Below are positions 10,401 through 17,206 of a DNA stretch of 64,000 nucleotides, piece by piece. Numbering within the stretch: the first letter of the stretch is position 1; each line of letters starts with the position of its first letter. Origin of the DNA: Maricaulis sp947259345 (GTDB lineage: Bacteria > Pseudomonadota > Alphaproteobacteria > Caulobacterales > Maricaulaceae). Below the pieces are notes generated by a model. The model was not told the origin of the DNA. It did not search any database and was given only the letters and a program-made list of their open reading frames with translations. The DNA is taken from contig OZ244254.1 in assembly GCA_965217205.1 (NCBI GenBank), forward strand, positions 3,038,001 through 3,102,000, written 5' to 3'. The translations under genes and the position numbers were made by a program.

Positions 10401-12390
10401 CGACGATGAGGCGGTTGAAGCCGTCATCCTCGGCCCGGCCATCGGCGACTGCCATCAGCGCCTCTTCGAGGCTGGGAGCCAACTCCGCCAGGTCGCGGCC
10501 CTTGAGCGCGTCAGATTTCATCTCGAAATCATGGACGTGGGCCCGGTCGAATGCCTCGCCATCAGCACCGCGGCGATCCACCGGAAATCCGGTCTCCTGC
10601 ACCACATAAAGGCCGAGATTTTCCAGCACAGGCATGACACGCGACAGCGATACCGGCCGACCGACACGATAGATCTTCAGGCGCAAGTCCGTCTCGTTGT
10701 CATCCGCCTCGCGATAGACGCGCACGGCGACCTTTTCCGACCCCTCAAGCGATTCCATCTTGAGGACATCGGCGAGCGCCTCCTCCGGATCATAGAGTTC
10801 GCGATACCCGGCCTTGAAGGCGTCCTGATAGGCGCCCATCCGCATCCGGATCTTTTCCGGGGCATTGCGGCGGACATGGGTTTCCAGATCGTCTTCCCAG
10901 GTGCGGGCCAGGCGACCGACCTTGCGTTCGAGCTCCGCCGTATCCGGTTCCGGGTGATCAAACGGGTTGAGGCCGATAATGTAATGGACACGCGCCAGCG
11001 AGCTGTCGCCGAATTGTGGGTAAAAGGCAGAGAGGCGGCCACCAAAGGCTTCGCGGATCAATTCGCCGGCCTGTTCGCGGACCTTTGAGTTATAGCGGTC
11101 ACGCGGGACAAAGAGCAGGGCCGAGACGAACCGGTCAAACTGGTCACGCCGGATAAAGAGCTTTGTTCGCGGGCGGTCATGCAGGTGCAGAATACCCAGG
11201 GAGATTTCCAGCAGATCATTCTCGTCCATCTGGAAGAGTTCATCGCGCGGGAAATTCTCGACGGTATTGCGCAGCTTCTTGGCCGAGTGCGTGCCCGGCG
11301 TCTTGCCGGCGCGTTCCAGCACGCGGCGCACCTTGCGCCGGATCAGCGGTACGGCACTAGCGCTCTGGTCATAGGCTTCCGCGGTAAACAGGCCAACAAA
11401 GCGGGCCTCGCCGATGACGGCGCCATCCTCGCGATACCGTTTGACACCGATATAATCCATGTAGACGCGGCGATGGACGCGCGACTTCATATTGGCCTTC
11501 GCCACGATCAGCGGGGTGGGTTCTCGCAGGAAGGTTTCGATGGCCGGCGTCAGGACGGCGGGTTCGGATCCCTTGCGGAGGACATGGCGATCGGGATCGC
11601 GCAGTACGCCGCGCCCGGTTTCCGGTCGGACCCGCGGATGGCGCTGCGCCATCGAGCCGTCATCATCGACTTCGAAATCATAGACCCGGCAGCCCAGGAA
11701 GGCGAAATGGTCGTCCCGCAGCCAACGCAGGAATTCCATGGCCTCGGCCAGCTCGTCTGGTGACGCATGGGTTCGCGCACCTGCGAGGTGAGCGATGGCA
11801 TCATCCATCTGGGCCCGCATGTCGGTCCAGTCCTCAACGGCAACGCGGACATCATCCAGAGTCGCGGTAACGCCCTCGATCAGAGTGCGGCGTGACAATT
11901 CGTCCAGCGGCGGAAGATGTACCTGGATCATGGACTCGGCGAGGCAACGACCGCCTTCCGGGACTCGCGCACCACTATTATCCCGGCGAACCTGAACAAT
12001 CGGGTGGAACATCGCGGTGATGTCATGGCCCTGCGCCCCGACCTCCCCCATCACCGAGTCGACGATGAAAGGTCGGTCGCGCCCGATGATTTCCAGCACG
12101 TCACGCGGCAGGTCGGTGCCATCCGCATGGGTCGCGGTTCTCATGCGGACGAGAATGTCGTCGCCGGGCCTTGTCGCGCCGAATTGCCAGAAATCCAGAC
12201 TCAGTGCGGCGAGATCTGCCGGACCAACCCGCTCTAGATCCTCGGCAAGTGCGTCATCGTAAATCTGTGAGAAGAAAGAGTTTCCGGTCTCACCGCATTC
12301 GGCGCCGAAAAGCTCGAGCCAGCGCTTCCGCGCCGCCTCCATGAAATCTGCGCGGCTGTAAGCGTGCGCGACTCCGACGACCGCCCCCAT
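7465..12390 (-). CDS. gdhZ: NAD-specific glutamate dehydrogenase, large (180 kDa) class
   Basis: About 1641 residues, the size of the very large NAD-dependent glutamate dehydrogenases that oxidatively deaminate glutamate to 2-oxoglutarate. The N-terminal ~700 residues are the regulatory part. The catalytic part carries GGLRWSDRRDDFRTEVLG, VPVGSKGGFYPK, GSAGYDHKKMGITARG, VIGVGDMSGDVFGNG and WFGGIGTYAK. The frame starts upstream at 12486, but the ATG at 12390 has an AGGGAG Shine-Dalgarno and is preferred. In Caulobacter the orthologue (GdhZ) also couples glutamate metabolism to Z-ring disassembly. Whether that applies here is inference. The gene is monocistronic, with long antisense open frames caused only by high GC. 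Confidence 0.95.
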   Translation of the reverse strand: MGAVVGVAHAYSRADFMEAARKRWLELFGAECGETGNSFFSQIYDDALAEDLERVGPADLAALSLDFWQFGATRPGDDILVRMRTATHADGTDLPRDVLEIIGRDRPFIVDSVMGEVGAQGHDITAMFHPIVQVRRDNSGARVPEGGRCLAESMIQVHLPPLDELSRRTLIEGVTATLDDVRVAVEDWTDMRAQMDDAIAHLAGARTHASPDELAEAMEFLRWLRDDHFAFLGCRVYDFEVDDDGSMAQRHPRVRPETGRGVLRDPDRHVLRKGSEPAVLTPAIETFLREPTPLIVAKANMKSRVHRRVYMDYIGVKRYREDGAVIGEARFVGLFTAEAYDQSASAVPLIRRKVRRVLERAGKTPGTHSAKKLRNTVENFPRDELFQMDENDLLEISLGILHLHDRPRTKLFIRRDQFDRFVSALLFVPRDRYNSKVREQAGELIREAFGGRLSAFYPQFGDSSLARVHYIIGLNPFDHPEPDTAELERKVGRLARTWEDDLETHVRRNAPEKIRMRMGAYQDAFKAGYRELYDPEEALADVLKMESLEGSEKVAVRVYREADDNETDLRLKIYRVGRPVSLSRVMPVLENLGLYVVQETGFPVDRRGADGEAFDRAHVHDFEMKSDALKGRDLAELAPSLEEALMAVADGRAEDDGFNRLIVEIGVTWREAAFLRTCARYRQQTGLDPSQAIQEEALAAYPGIARGLLELARVKFDPDFTDDQKVRSDAVWDVSDSLRKQLDDVASLDHDRALRRIFHLIEATLRTNFYQKGEDGQPKSRIAIKIASELLEELPLPKPYREIFVWSPDVEGVHLRFGPVARGGLRWSDRRDDFRTEVLGLVKAQQVKNAVIVPVGSKGGFYPKSLPRNGSREDVFEAGREAYKTFIRGLLDLTDNIVDDVVIHPDGTACWDDDDPYLVVAADKGTATFSDTANGLATDEFDFWLGDAFASGGSAGYDHKKMGITARGAWESVKRHFREMGKDIQSEPFTVIGVGDMSGDVFGNGMLLSKQIRLVAAFDHRDIFIDPDPGDPETMWEERKRLFDLPRTSWQDYDKSLISKGGGIFARSAKSIQLSAEIKALAGLTKDSVSPIELINALLKADVELMWFGGIGTYAKATFEQHWEVGDKTNDGLRVNANEVRAKVIGEGANLGFTQAARIEYGRHGGRANADFIDNSAGVDSSDHEVNIKILLRPMVRNGDMSRDARDKLLESMTDDVATHVLRHNYDQSLAISLAEHTSAADLDAHERFMARLEELGQLDREVEGLPSVEQVRGLKAREQGLTRPELAVLNSYAKITLFDQLVASDVPDDPHFRSMLVGYFPKGLHDYRDAMEGHRLRREIISTVLANEMINLGGPTFIHRAIDSTTAAVPAIARAFEAGRQIFGFAEITKAINALDNKAPAAVQVQLHEEIIRLLRRQTYWLVRRGRNQKSSGPDSITEVIEAYQPGVQKLRSMVHEIISTHERRGVKARQKRFIEAGAPDDIALAVAELRPLTSSTDVIDMAMGSDWPLASTAYIYHAVGARFKFDRLRGLGQEVSSELHWDRLAVRRLMEDFYASQQAFTASAMQFAVQAGGSLASGVEEPSREWADALVEAWNTINEEEAGRVDSVQRQLDESGSWTLSKLAIASTQLGEMAAVVQP

Positions 12391-12790
12391 GTGGCGCTCC
12401 CTGGACTGTTGTGTTTGTGCACCGACCCTAGTCCTGTTTGAGATGCACGCAACCCGCCTACGCCGTTGAAAACGCAAACGTGCCATTCTTTTTGTCAGGG
12501 CTGGAAAAGGTAGCGATAACGGCGCCGTCGGGTAGGGACAGGGGAACCCGACGGCGCCTGGCAGACCTCATAGGCAGGCTGGGGGGACGCACTTAGAGGC
12601 CTGTTCATCGCTAGCGGGTTCGGCCTGGCTGGCTGGGGGAAAGCCGCACCGGCCGTTATCCGCTACGAGTCCACATGTAGAAAGCCGGTTCCGGATTTAA
12701 AGTCCGGAGTGGGCAGATTTCTCATGAATTCGAACAGGAAACCGCCGCATCACTCACTTGTGAACCAGCCTCGGTATTCGGTGACCGTAG
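12391..12790. other. 400-base intergenic region upstream of the glutamate dehydrogenase gene
   Basis: This non-coding stretch lies between the glutamate dehydrogenase start (reading left) and the 3' end of the isochorismatase-like gene (also reading left). It should contain the gdh promoter and any terminator of the upstream operon. Its main content is the paired element at 12511-12665, annotated separately. A small dyad CCGGA/TCCGG at 12691-12695 and 12703-12707 flanks TTTAAAG, about 85-100 bases downstream of the operon's stop. It lacks a T-tract. I see no convincing protein-coding frame here. Confidence 0.6.
12511..12665. ncRNA. Candidate structured RNA or palindromic element
   Basis: The ends pair with each other. 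TAGCGATAACGGC at 12511-12523 is complementary to GCCGTTATC-C-GCTA at 12652-12665, a 13-bp helix with one bulged C. Inside is a perfect 13-bp inverted repeat, GGCGCCGTCGGGT at 12521-12533 against ACCCGACGGCGCC at 12546-12558, with loop AGGGACAGGGGA. Further smaller pairings are GCCTG (12556-12560) with CAGGC (12575-12579), and GGCT (12631-12634) with AGCC (12642-12645). The two large helices share a few bases and so must trim or compete. It could be an unannotated ncRNA, a 5' leader of gdh on the minus strand, or a miniature inverted-repeat element. Strand is unknown, and I do not recognise the family. Confidence 0.4.
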
Positions 12791-13333
12791 TCAGACCGCC
12801 GGCATCTCGCTCGACCAGCCTTGGGTCAGGCGATCCCAGCTCATGGTCGGCGCCATACGCGAAACCAGATCAAACGCCATGGAGCGGGTCTCGGCGACAT
12901 CGCGAGGCTCGACCGCCAGCGCACCAACCGCTTCGGGAACAACGGTCAGGGTCTTGTCGCGATTGGCATCGTCGAAAACCGTCGCCAGGATTGAGAAAGG
13001 CGCTGAAAAGCCGACGAGCAGTGCGCTCGACCCGGCGCTGCGCGCCAATACCTGGTGGAAGAACGGGTCGGAGAAGGCCGAGAGGCCGCGACGTTTGAAA
13101 ACAGCCTCCTGGGCCGTCGGCCGCAATCCGTCGATCGGCGCGCGCCCGGCGGCTGATCCCTCGCCCTGGAACTGGCAATGACAGACACGCCATCCCGATT
13201 GGCGGGCATGACGCAGCAAGTCACCAATACGATCAATCACGGCCTGATTGTCGGGATCGACCTTTCCGTTTGGTCCGGTCACCTGGTCGCGCTGACAGTC
13301 CAGCAGGATCAGGCAGGGATCGGCAAAGGTCAT
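12791..13333 (-). CDS. Isochorismatase-fold protein lacking the catalytic cysteine
   Basis: 180 residues with the cysteine-hydrolase (isochorismatase-like) fold signature. ILLDCQRD has Asp12, VFKRRG has Lys80, and LLVGFSAPFSILATVFDDA corresponds to the usual GxxTxxCVxxTxxDA. Aligning by the Gly, the nucleophilic Cys position is Ser114. Asp and Lys of the triad are kept. Loss of the Cys would abolish amidase-type chemistry, though isochorismatases that cleave vinyl ethers do not need that Cys. It is the last gene of a coupled operon: its ATG overlaps the upstream GNAT stop (ATGA at 13330-13333). Function is unknown; a small-molecule hydrolase or a binding-only homologue are both possible. Confidence 0.7.
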   Translation of the reverse strand: MTFADPCLILLDCQRDQVTGPNGKVDPDNQAVIDRIGDLLRHARQSGWRVCHCQFQGEGSAAGRAPIDGLRPTAQEAVFKRRGLSAFSDPFFHQVLARSAGSSALLVGFSAPFSILATVFDDANRDKTLTVVPEAVGALAVEPRDVAETRSMAFDLVSRMAPTMSWDRLTQGWSSEMPAV

Positions 13334-13932
13334 GCGGCCTCCTCGGGCTTGCGCGCGTCCTCTTCCTCTTGCATCCGCGCAAGCGAAAGGTCAAATGGCC
13401 CCGGGCGGTCCCATTCTCCATCGGGACGGATGACCACCATGGGATCTGTGTTCATGGTGATGGCATTGGCCGGCGGAACCAGATCGCGCTCGATCTCGAC
13501 ATATTTGTAGTCAGAGAAGCCGAACTCGGGACGCTCGGCCCGGATCCGGAAGCCGTGGGTCCGCCAGTATTTCACGCGATTGAGCTGGGCATGGCCGAGC
13601 ATTTTCTTGTAACCGCGACGCGCGGAGTAACGCTGGGCTTCCTGCATCAGCACCCGCATGACGCCGAAGCGTCGATACTGTCGCAGGACAGCGGCGCGCT
13701 CGACCTTGGCGAAATCGGCAAAGAAGCGCAGGCGCAGGACACCGACCGGTTCCTTTCCGCGCCAGGCTATCAGATGCGCCGCCCCCACAAAGTCATTGCC
13801 GTCATACTCTTCGGCATAGGGTGCGAATTGCTCGCCGAGATAGATGACCCCGCGCAAGGTCATCGCCATGACCACCTGGTCGAGCGAGCGCGCGATGGTC
13901 ACTTCCAGACTATCGGGTATCGCGTTTTTCAC
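13330..13932 (-). CDS. GNAT-family acyltransferase-like protein (second gene of operon)
   Basis: About 200 residues from a GTG at 13932. That GTG has GGAGG seven bases upstream and overlaps the preceding stop as GTGA, so I prefer it to the ATG at 13947. GNAT features are a beta-strand with EPVGVLRLRFF (62-71), motif A-like QYRRFGVMRVLM (about 85-96) supplying the acetyl-CoA loop, and a C-terminal motif LNRVKYWRTHGF (117-128). A charged tail follows (EEEDARKPEEAA). The acyl donor and acceptor are not predictable. It lies between another GNAT-like protein and an isochorismatase-like protein, all translationally coupled. Confidence 0.75.
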   Translation of the reverse strand: MKNAIPDSLEVTIARSLDQVVMAMTLRGVIYLGEQFAPYAEEYDGNDFVGAAHLIAWRGKEPVGVLRLRFFADFAKVERAAVLRQYRRFGVMRVLMQEAQRYSARRGYKKMLGHAQLNRVKYWRTHGFRIRAERPEFGFSDYKYVEIERDLVPPANAITMNTDPMVVIRPDGEWDRPGPFDLSLARMQEEEDARKPEEAA

Positions 13933-14567
13933 GAAGCAGCCTCCCATTCGCCGAGAACGGTCCGCTTTAACAGCATGTCGCCGAGCTTCTTCGGGAAGCC
14001 GGTGCTGCCATAGAGCGGGCTTTCACCGTCCGGATAAGCACAAATCTCAAAATTCAAGCGCCGCATCAGCGCCTTACCCTCGGTCGTCCGCGCCCGCGCA
14101 TAGACACGAACATCGTCATAGAAGCCGCGCCAACCGACCAGGAGCGCCCGCAAGGCGGCGGCTTGCGCATGTGGCGTCCGGCCTGCCAGACCCCATGACA
14201 GGAGCGCCGCCGCCCTTTCCTCGAGCCCGCATACCCACTCACGACGCGCATTCGCGAAACCGAATTCGCCCCTGAGGAGTGCGGAAACGCCGGATTCGCT
14301 AAGCGGGATTGAGGCAACGAAACCGTCAGGCCTGCCATTCCAGCGACGCATGTGGAGCGAGCGACGGGTCCATTCCTGAACCCGGCCGATATCCTGCGCA
14401 CTGGCGATCTCGCCATCGATCAGATCGTTGGCCAGGGCATGGAACTCGTCGATCTCGGACAGCTTAACAGGCTTGAAATCCAAGGACCCAAAGGCCTGGT
14501 CAAGCCGCTCGAGGGGAAACTCGAACCCTGTCTTCGCGGCGCTGAGACGCTGCCCTTCACTCACCAT
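13929..14567 (-). CDS. GNAT-like acyltransferase, first gene of operon
   Basis: About 212 residues from the ATG at 14567, which has GGAG eight bases upstream; a GTG at 14576 is less likely. The central region LHMRRWNGRPDGFVASIPL (71-89), then GVSALLRGEF, followed by WGLAGR (125-130) and ARARTTEGKALMRRLNFEI (158-176), looks like a degenerate GNAT fold with the C-terminal motif B best preserved. No signal peptide or membrane segment is seen. Its stop overlaps the next gene's GTG. It is divergent from a LysR regulator, and a perfect TTAA-N7-TTAAC box sits 22 bases upstream of its start. Role unknown. Confidence 0.65.
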   Translation of the reverse strand: MVSEGQRLSAAKTGFEFPLERLDQAFGSLDFKPVKLSEIDEFHALANDLIDGEIASAQDIGRVQEWTRRSLHMRRWNGRPDGFVASIPLSESGVSALLRGEFGFANARREWVCGLEERAAALLSWGLAGRTPHAQAAALRALLVGWRGFYDDVRVYARARTTEGKALMRRLNFEICAYPDGESPLYGSTGFPKKLGDMLLKRTVLGEWEAAS

Positions 14568-14588
14568 TACGCACACTCCGCCATGTAG

Positions 14589-14604
14589 TTAATTCTTCGT
14601 TAAC
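14589..14604. promoter_or_regulatory. CtrA-type binding box between the GNAT operon and lysR
   Basis: TTAATTCTTCGTTAAC is an exact match to the CtrA consensus TTAA-N7-TTAAC of Caulobacter-type alphaproteobacteria. It lies in an 89-base divergent spacer, 22 bases from the GNAT start and 53 from the LysR start, close enough to affect RNA polymerase at either promoter. Binding by CtrA in this organism is inference. Confidence 0.6.
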
Positions 14605-14656
14605 ACCGGCGAGCTACTTCTTCTTCGGCGAAGTTGGAATAGGGGGTAGTCTTAAC

Positions 14657-15628
14657 TTGGATAGCGATCTTCGTCGCAACGTCTTCGACTGGGACGACCT
14701 GCAGATCTTCCATGCCGTCGCCACGACCGGCTCCATGAGCGCGGCGGCGACCGTGCTGGGGTGTCAGCAATCCACGGTTTCCAAGCGAATGCGCCAATTG
14801 GAAAGTCGGCTCTCATCGCAGTTGATCGAGCGGCGTGCGGACGGTGTCGTCCTGACCCGGGCCGGCGCAGCAGCGCTGGATTACGCGGTGACCATGCAGC
14901 GTTCCGCGCAGCGGCTTGAGACCGAAATCGCGGGCATGGATCGCAGCCTTGCGGGGCAGGTTTCCCTGCGTGTTCCCGATGGGCTGGCGACCTATTGGCT
15001 GGCCCGCCATATCCCGGAGTTCCAACGCGTTAATCCGGAAATCGTCCTCAAATTGATCAATGACCGTTCAGTGCCCGCGGGCGATACGGCCGCAGCCCTG
15101 AGCCTGACCTTCACGCCGGACAAATCAATGGATACCGAGGCCCGAGCCCTGGGAAGCATCCACTACATGCCCATGGCGTCACGTGAGTTTATCGCGACCT
15201 ATGGCGCCCCACGCTCCTTGGAAGACGTTCTGACACTGCGATTCTTGAGGCTGGAACAGTACGACCCCTCACTCCACCTGTGGCAGCGAAAGGCCACAGC
15301 AACGGATGAGGTTGTAAGATATTCCTTCACTGCGGACATCAGTTCGGTGCTATTTGAAACCATTCGCCATGGAGGTGGAATTGCCATGGCACCAACCTAT
15401 CTGGCCTCCTTGTATCCGGATGAGCTGGTTGTTCTTGACTATGACTTTCATCAAGACGTCCGTTTCTGGCTCAAGAATTCACCAGGCAGTCTTGGAATAT
15501 CGAGAATAAAGTGCGTTGCCGACTGGATTGCAGAACTGTTCAACCGTAGACTCCACCCTTGGTTCCGCGAAGAGTTTTGCCATCCGAGCGAGTTCTGCGA
15601 CGTAGAAGTCATCAAACCACAGACGTGA
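14657..15628 (+). CDS. LysR-family transcriptional regulator
   Basis: 323 residues. An N-terminal winged HTH (about 9-68) contains DWDDLQIFHAVATTGSMSAA, QSTVSKRMRQLE and the typical LTRAG turn. A periplasmic-binding-protein-like effector domain follows. Start is a TTG at 14657, with AGGGGG about 10 bases upstream; no in-frame ATG precedes the conserved HTH. It is divergent from the GNAT/GNAT/isochorismatase-like operon, the classic arrangement in which a LysR protein controls its neighbour. The XRE-type gene begins seven bases after its stop. The regulated ligand is unknown. Confidence 0.9.
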   Translation: MDSDLRRNVFDWDDLQIFHAVATTGSMSAAATVLGCQQSTVSKRMRQLESRLSSQLIERRADGVVLTRAGAAALDYAVTMQRSAQRLETEIAGMDRSLAGQVSLRVPDGLATYWLARHIPEFQRVNPEIVLKLINDRSVPAGDTAAALSLTFTPDKSMDTEARALGSIHYMPMASREFIATYGAPRSLEDVLTLRFLRLEQYDPSLHLWQRKATATDEVVRYSFTADISSVLFETIRHGGGIAMAPTYLASLYPDELVVLDYDFHQDVRFWLKNSPGSLGISRIKCVADWIAELFNRRLHPWFREEFCHPSEFCDVEVIKPQT

Positions 15629-15635
15629 GGACGCG

Positions 15636-16022
15636 ATGAGTGCACGAGGCCCAACCAGTATTGATCAGCATGTCGGGGCCAGACTGCGGCTGCGGCGCAG
15701 CCTTCTGGAAATGAGCCAGTCGGAATTGGGCGAAAAGCTCGGTGTGACGTTCCAGCAAGTCCAGAAGTATGAACGCGGCACCAACCGGATTGGCGCCAGC
15801 CGCCTGTTCCATGTCGCCAAAGTCATGGAAGTCCCGGTCTCCTACTTCTTCGAAGGCCTGGAAGAGGATGGCTCGTCCGAGCTCAAGGGCGGCGATTCCG
15901 ACACTCTGTATGATTTCATTGCCAGCCCGGACGGCCTGGCTCTGGCGTCAGCCTTTTCCGGCATCAAGGACCAGACGGTCAGACGACGCGTAATCGATCT
16001 GCTGCGTTCCCTTGCCAGTTGA
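15636..16022 (+). CDS. XRE-family helix-turn-helix regulator
   Basis: 128 residues. A Cro/CI-type HTH covers about 13-70, with IDQHVGARLRLRR, MSQSELGEKLGVTFQQVQKY, ERGTNRIGASRL and a PVSYFFEGL ending. This layout is shared by small alphaproteobacterial regulators of the PraR/PhrR kind. The C-terminal 50 residues are acidic then helical (DQTVRRRVIDLLRSLA). A GAGGACG Shine-Dalgarno precedes the ATG. It is seven bases behind lysR and probably co-transcribed. A hairpin follows the stop directly. Confidence 0.88.
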   Translation: MSARGPTSIDQHVGARLRLRRSLLEMSQSELGEKLGVTFQQVQKYERGTNRIGASRLFHVAKVMEVPVSYFFEGLEEDGSSELKGGDSDTLYDFIASPDGLALASAFSGIKDQTVRRRVIDLLRSLAS

Positions 16023-16029
16023 TTGTTCA

Positions 16030-16053
16030 GCGCCCGGCCTTTGGGTCGGGCGC
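16030..16053 (+). terminator. GC-rich hairpin after the XRE gene
   Basis: GCGCCCGGCC (16030-16039) pairs with GGTCGGGCGC (16044-16053) around a TTTG tetraloop, 10 pairs with one G-U in RNA. It starts eight bases past the XRE stop. There is no T-tract, so it may be a transcript-end stabiliser or a Rho-assisted terminator, not a classic intrinsic one. Confidence 0.4.
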
Positions 16054-16179
16054 GGACGACACACCTTTCCCGCAAACCTGATCGAACGATGAACGCAATG
16101 GCCGGGAAATGGCCTTGCCGCTGCCCCGTGCCTGCCTTTCTGGCGTGTGACCATGCTCTTTCATGGCAAGGAGGCTTTC

Positions 16180-16341
16180 ATGACCATGCGTCCGAACAAG
16201 ACCCCGCGACCCCACATCCAGGCCCCTGCGGCCTTGCGGATTGGACTGCCGCACCTGCTCTTCAATACGCGACCGGTATTGCGCGCCCGGGATCCGCGCC
16301 ATGACGCCTATGTGCGTCAGCGCGAACTGAAACTGTCCTGA
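16180..16341 (+). CDS. Small hypothetical protein (53 residues)
   Basis: A short frame from the ATG at 16180, preceded by a strong AAGGAGG Shine-Dalgarno with five-base spacing. The product is basic and Pro/Arg-rich (begins MTMRPNKTPRPH, ends YVRQRELKLS) with no membrane segment. The ribosome site is the main support. The frame opens earlier at 16147, but that start has no comparable site. I recognise no family. It could be a real microprotein or a chance frame in front of the tRNA. Confidence 0.4.
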   Translation: MTMRPNKTPRPHIQAPAALRIGLPHLLFNTRPVLRARDPRHDAYVRQRELKLS

Positions 16342-16404
16342 GGCCGGGACCGGCCTGACAGCCAAGCGATCAAACCGGACCAGGAATCAAAATGGGGAAG
16401 AGAA

Positions 16405-16479
16405 TGGAGCGGGCGATGAGATTCGAACTCACGACATTCACCTTGGCAAGGTGACGCTCTACCCCTGAGCTACGCCCGC
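16405..16479 (-). tRNA. tRNA-Gly (anticodon GCC)
   Basis: Read on the minus strand, the sequence folds as a full cloverleaf. The acceptor GCGGGCG pairs with CGCCCGC. The D arm contains AGCTCAGGGGTAGAGC. The anticodon stem is CACCT/GGTG with loop TTGCCAA (anticodon GCC). The T arm is GTGAGTTCGAATCTCAT. The discriminator is T and the CCA end is encoded (16405-16407). Upstream on the minus strand, TTGCAA at 16541-16546 and a TATAC-like hexamer near 16517-16522 could be its promoter, which is a guess. Confidence 0.97.
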
Positions 16480-16599
16480 TCACGACTGGCAGGGCATGGC
16501 CCCGCCGGGGAGCGGGGTATATCGCGCAAAGCTTCGAAGATTGCAAGCGTCTGTTTCCGTCCTCTTGCACATCATCTGCAGCCGCGCTTCAACAAGGTC

Positions 16600-17121
16600 A
16601 TGATCGCCAGCCGCACTGACCTCTTCGCACGCCTTGATGCTCTCGGTATTGCTCACAAGACCCATGAGCATCCACCCATCTTCACCGTCGCCGAAGGCGA
16701 GGGTATGAAGGATGACATGCCGGGCGGGCATACCAAGAACCTGTTCCTGAAAGACAAGAAGGGTGTCCTCATCCTGATCTCGGCCCTGGCCGAAACCAGC
16801 ATCCGCATCAACAAGCTGCACACAGTCCTGGGCTGTGGGCGCCTGTCTTTCGGGAAACCCGAACTCCTGCTCGAAACGCTCGGAGTCACGCCGGGCTCGG
16901 TCACGGCCTTTGCGCTGATGAATGATCCGGACGTCCGGGTCCGCTTCGTGCTCGATGCGGCGCTGATGGCGCATGACATCGTCAATTTCCATCCACTTTC
17001 GAACAACGCCACGACCGCTATTGCCGCGGACGACCTTCTTCGCTTCGTGCGGGACACGGATCGCGAACCGGAGATCCTGGACCTCGGCGCCCTCGCGGCA
17101 GCAGAAGATGCGGCGCAGTGA
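16600..17121 (+). CDS. YbaK/ProX-family aminoacyl-tRNA deacylase
   Basis: 173 residues of the YbaK/aaRS-associated fold that hydrolyses mischarged tRNA in trans. The pattern HEHPPIFTVAEGEGM, then GGHTKNLFLKDKKG (Lys in HTKNLF as the catalytic lysine), LHTVLGCGRLSFG, GSVTAFAL and VNFHPLSN resembles the ProXp-ala/PrdX branch, which clears Ala-tRNA(Pro). Start is the ATG at 16600 with AAGG just upstream. Substrate assignment within the superfamily is by motif resemblance only. Confidence 0.88.
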   Translation: MIASRTDLFARLDALGIAHKTHEHPPIFTVAEGEGMKDDMPGGHTKNLFLKDKKGVLILISALAETSIRINKLHTVLGCGRLSFGKPELLLETLGVTPGSVTAFALMNDPDVRVRFVLDAALMAHDIVNFHPLSNNATTAIAADDLLRFVRDTDREPEILDLGALAAAEDAAQ

Positions 17122-17206
17122 CCGCTTGCATCCGCGTGCCTCAGAGGCCACTTAGTCAGTCATACCAGACCGCGGCAATGAACCAGGCAAAGACAAGGAA
17201 ACCGGC

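Noticed and set aside
12511..12665. Identification of the structured element as 6S, SRP or RNase P RNA
   Set aside because: None of the conserved sequence blocks of these RNAs could be recognised, so it is left unnamed.
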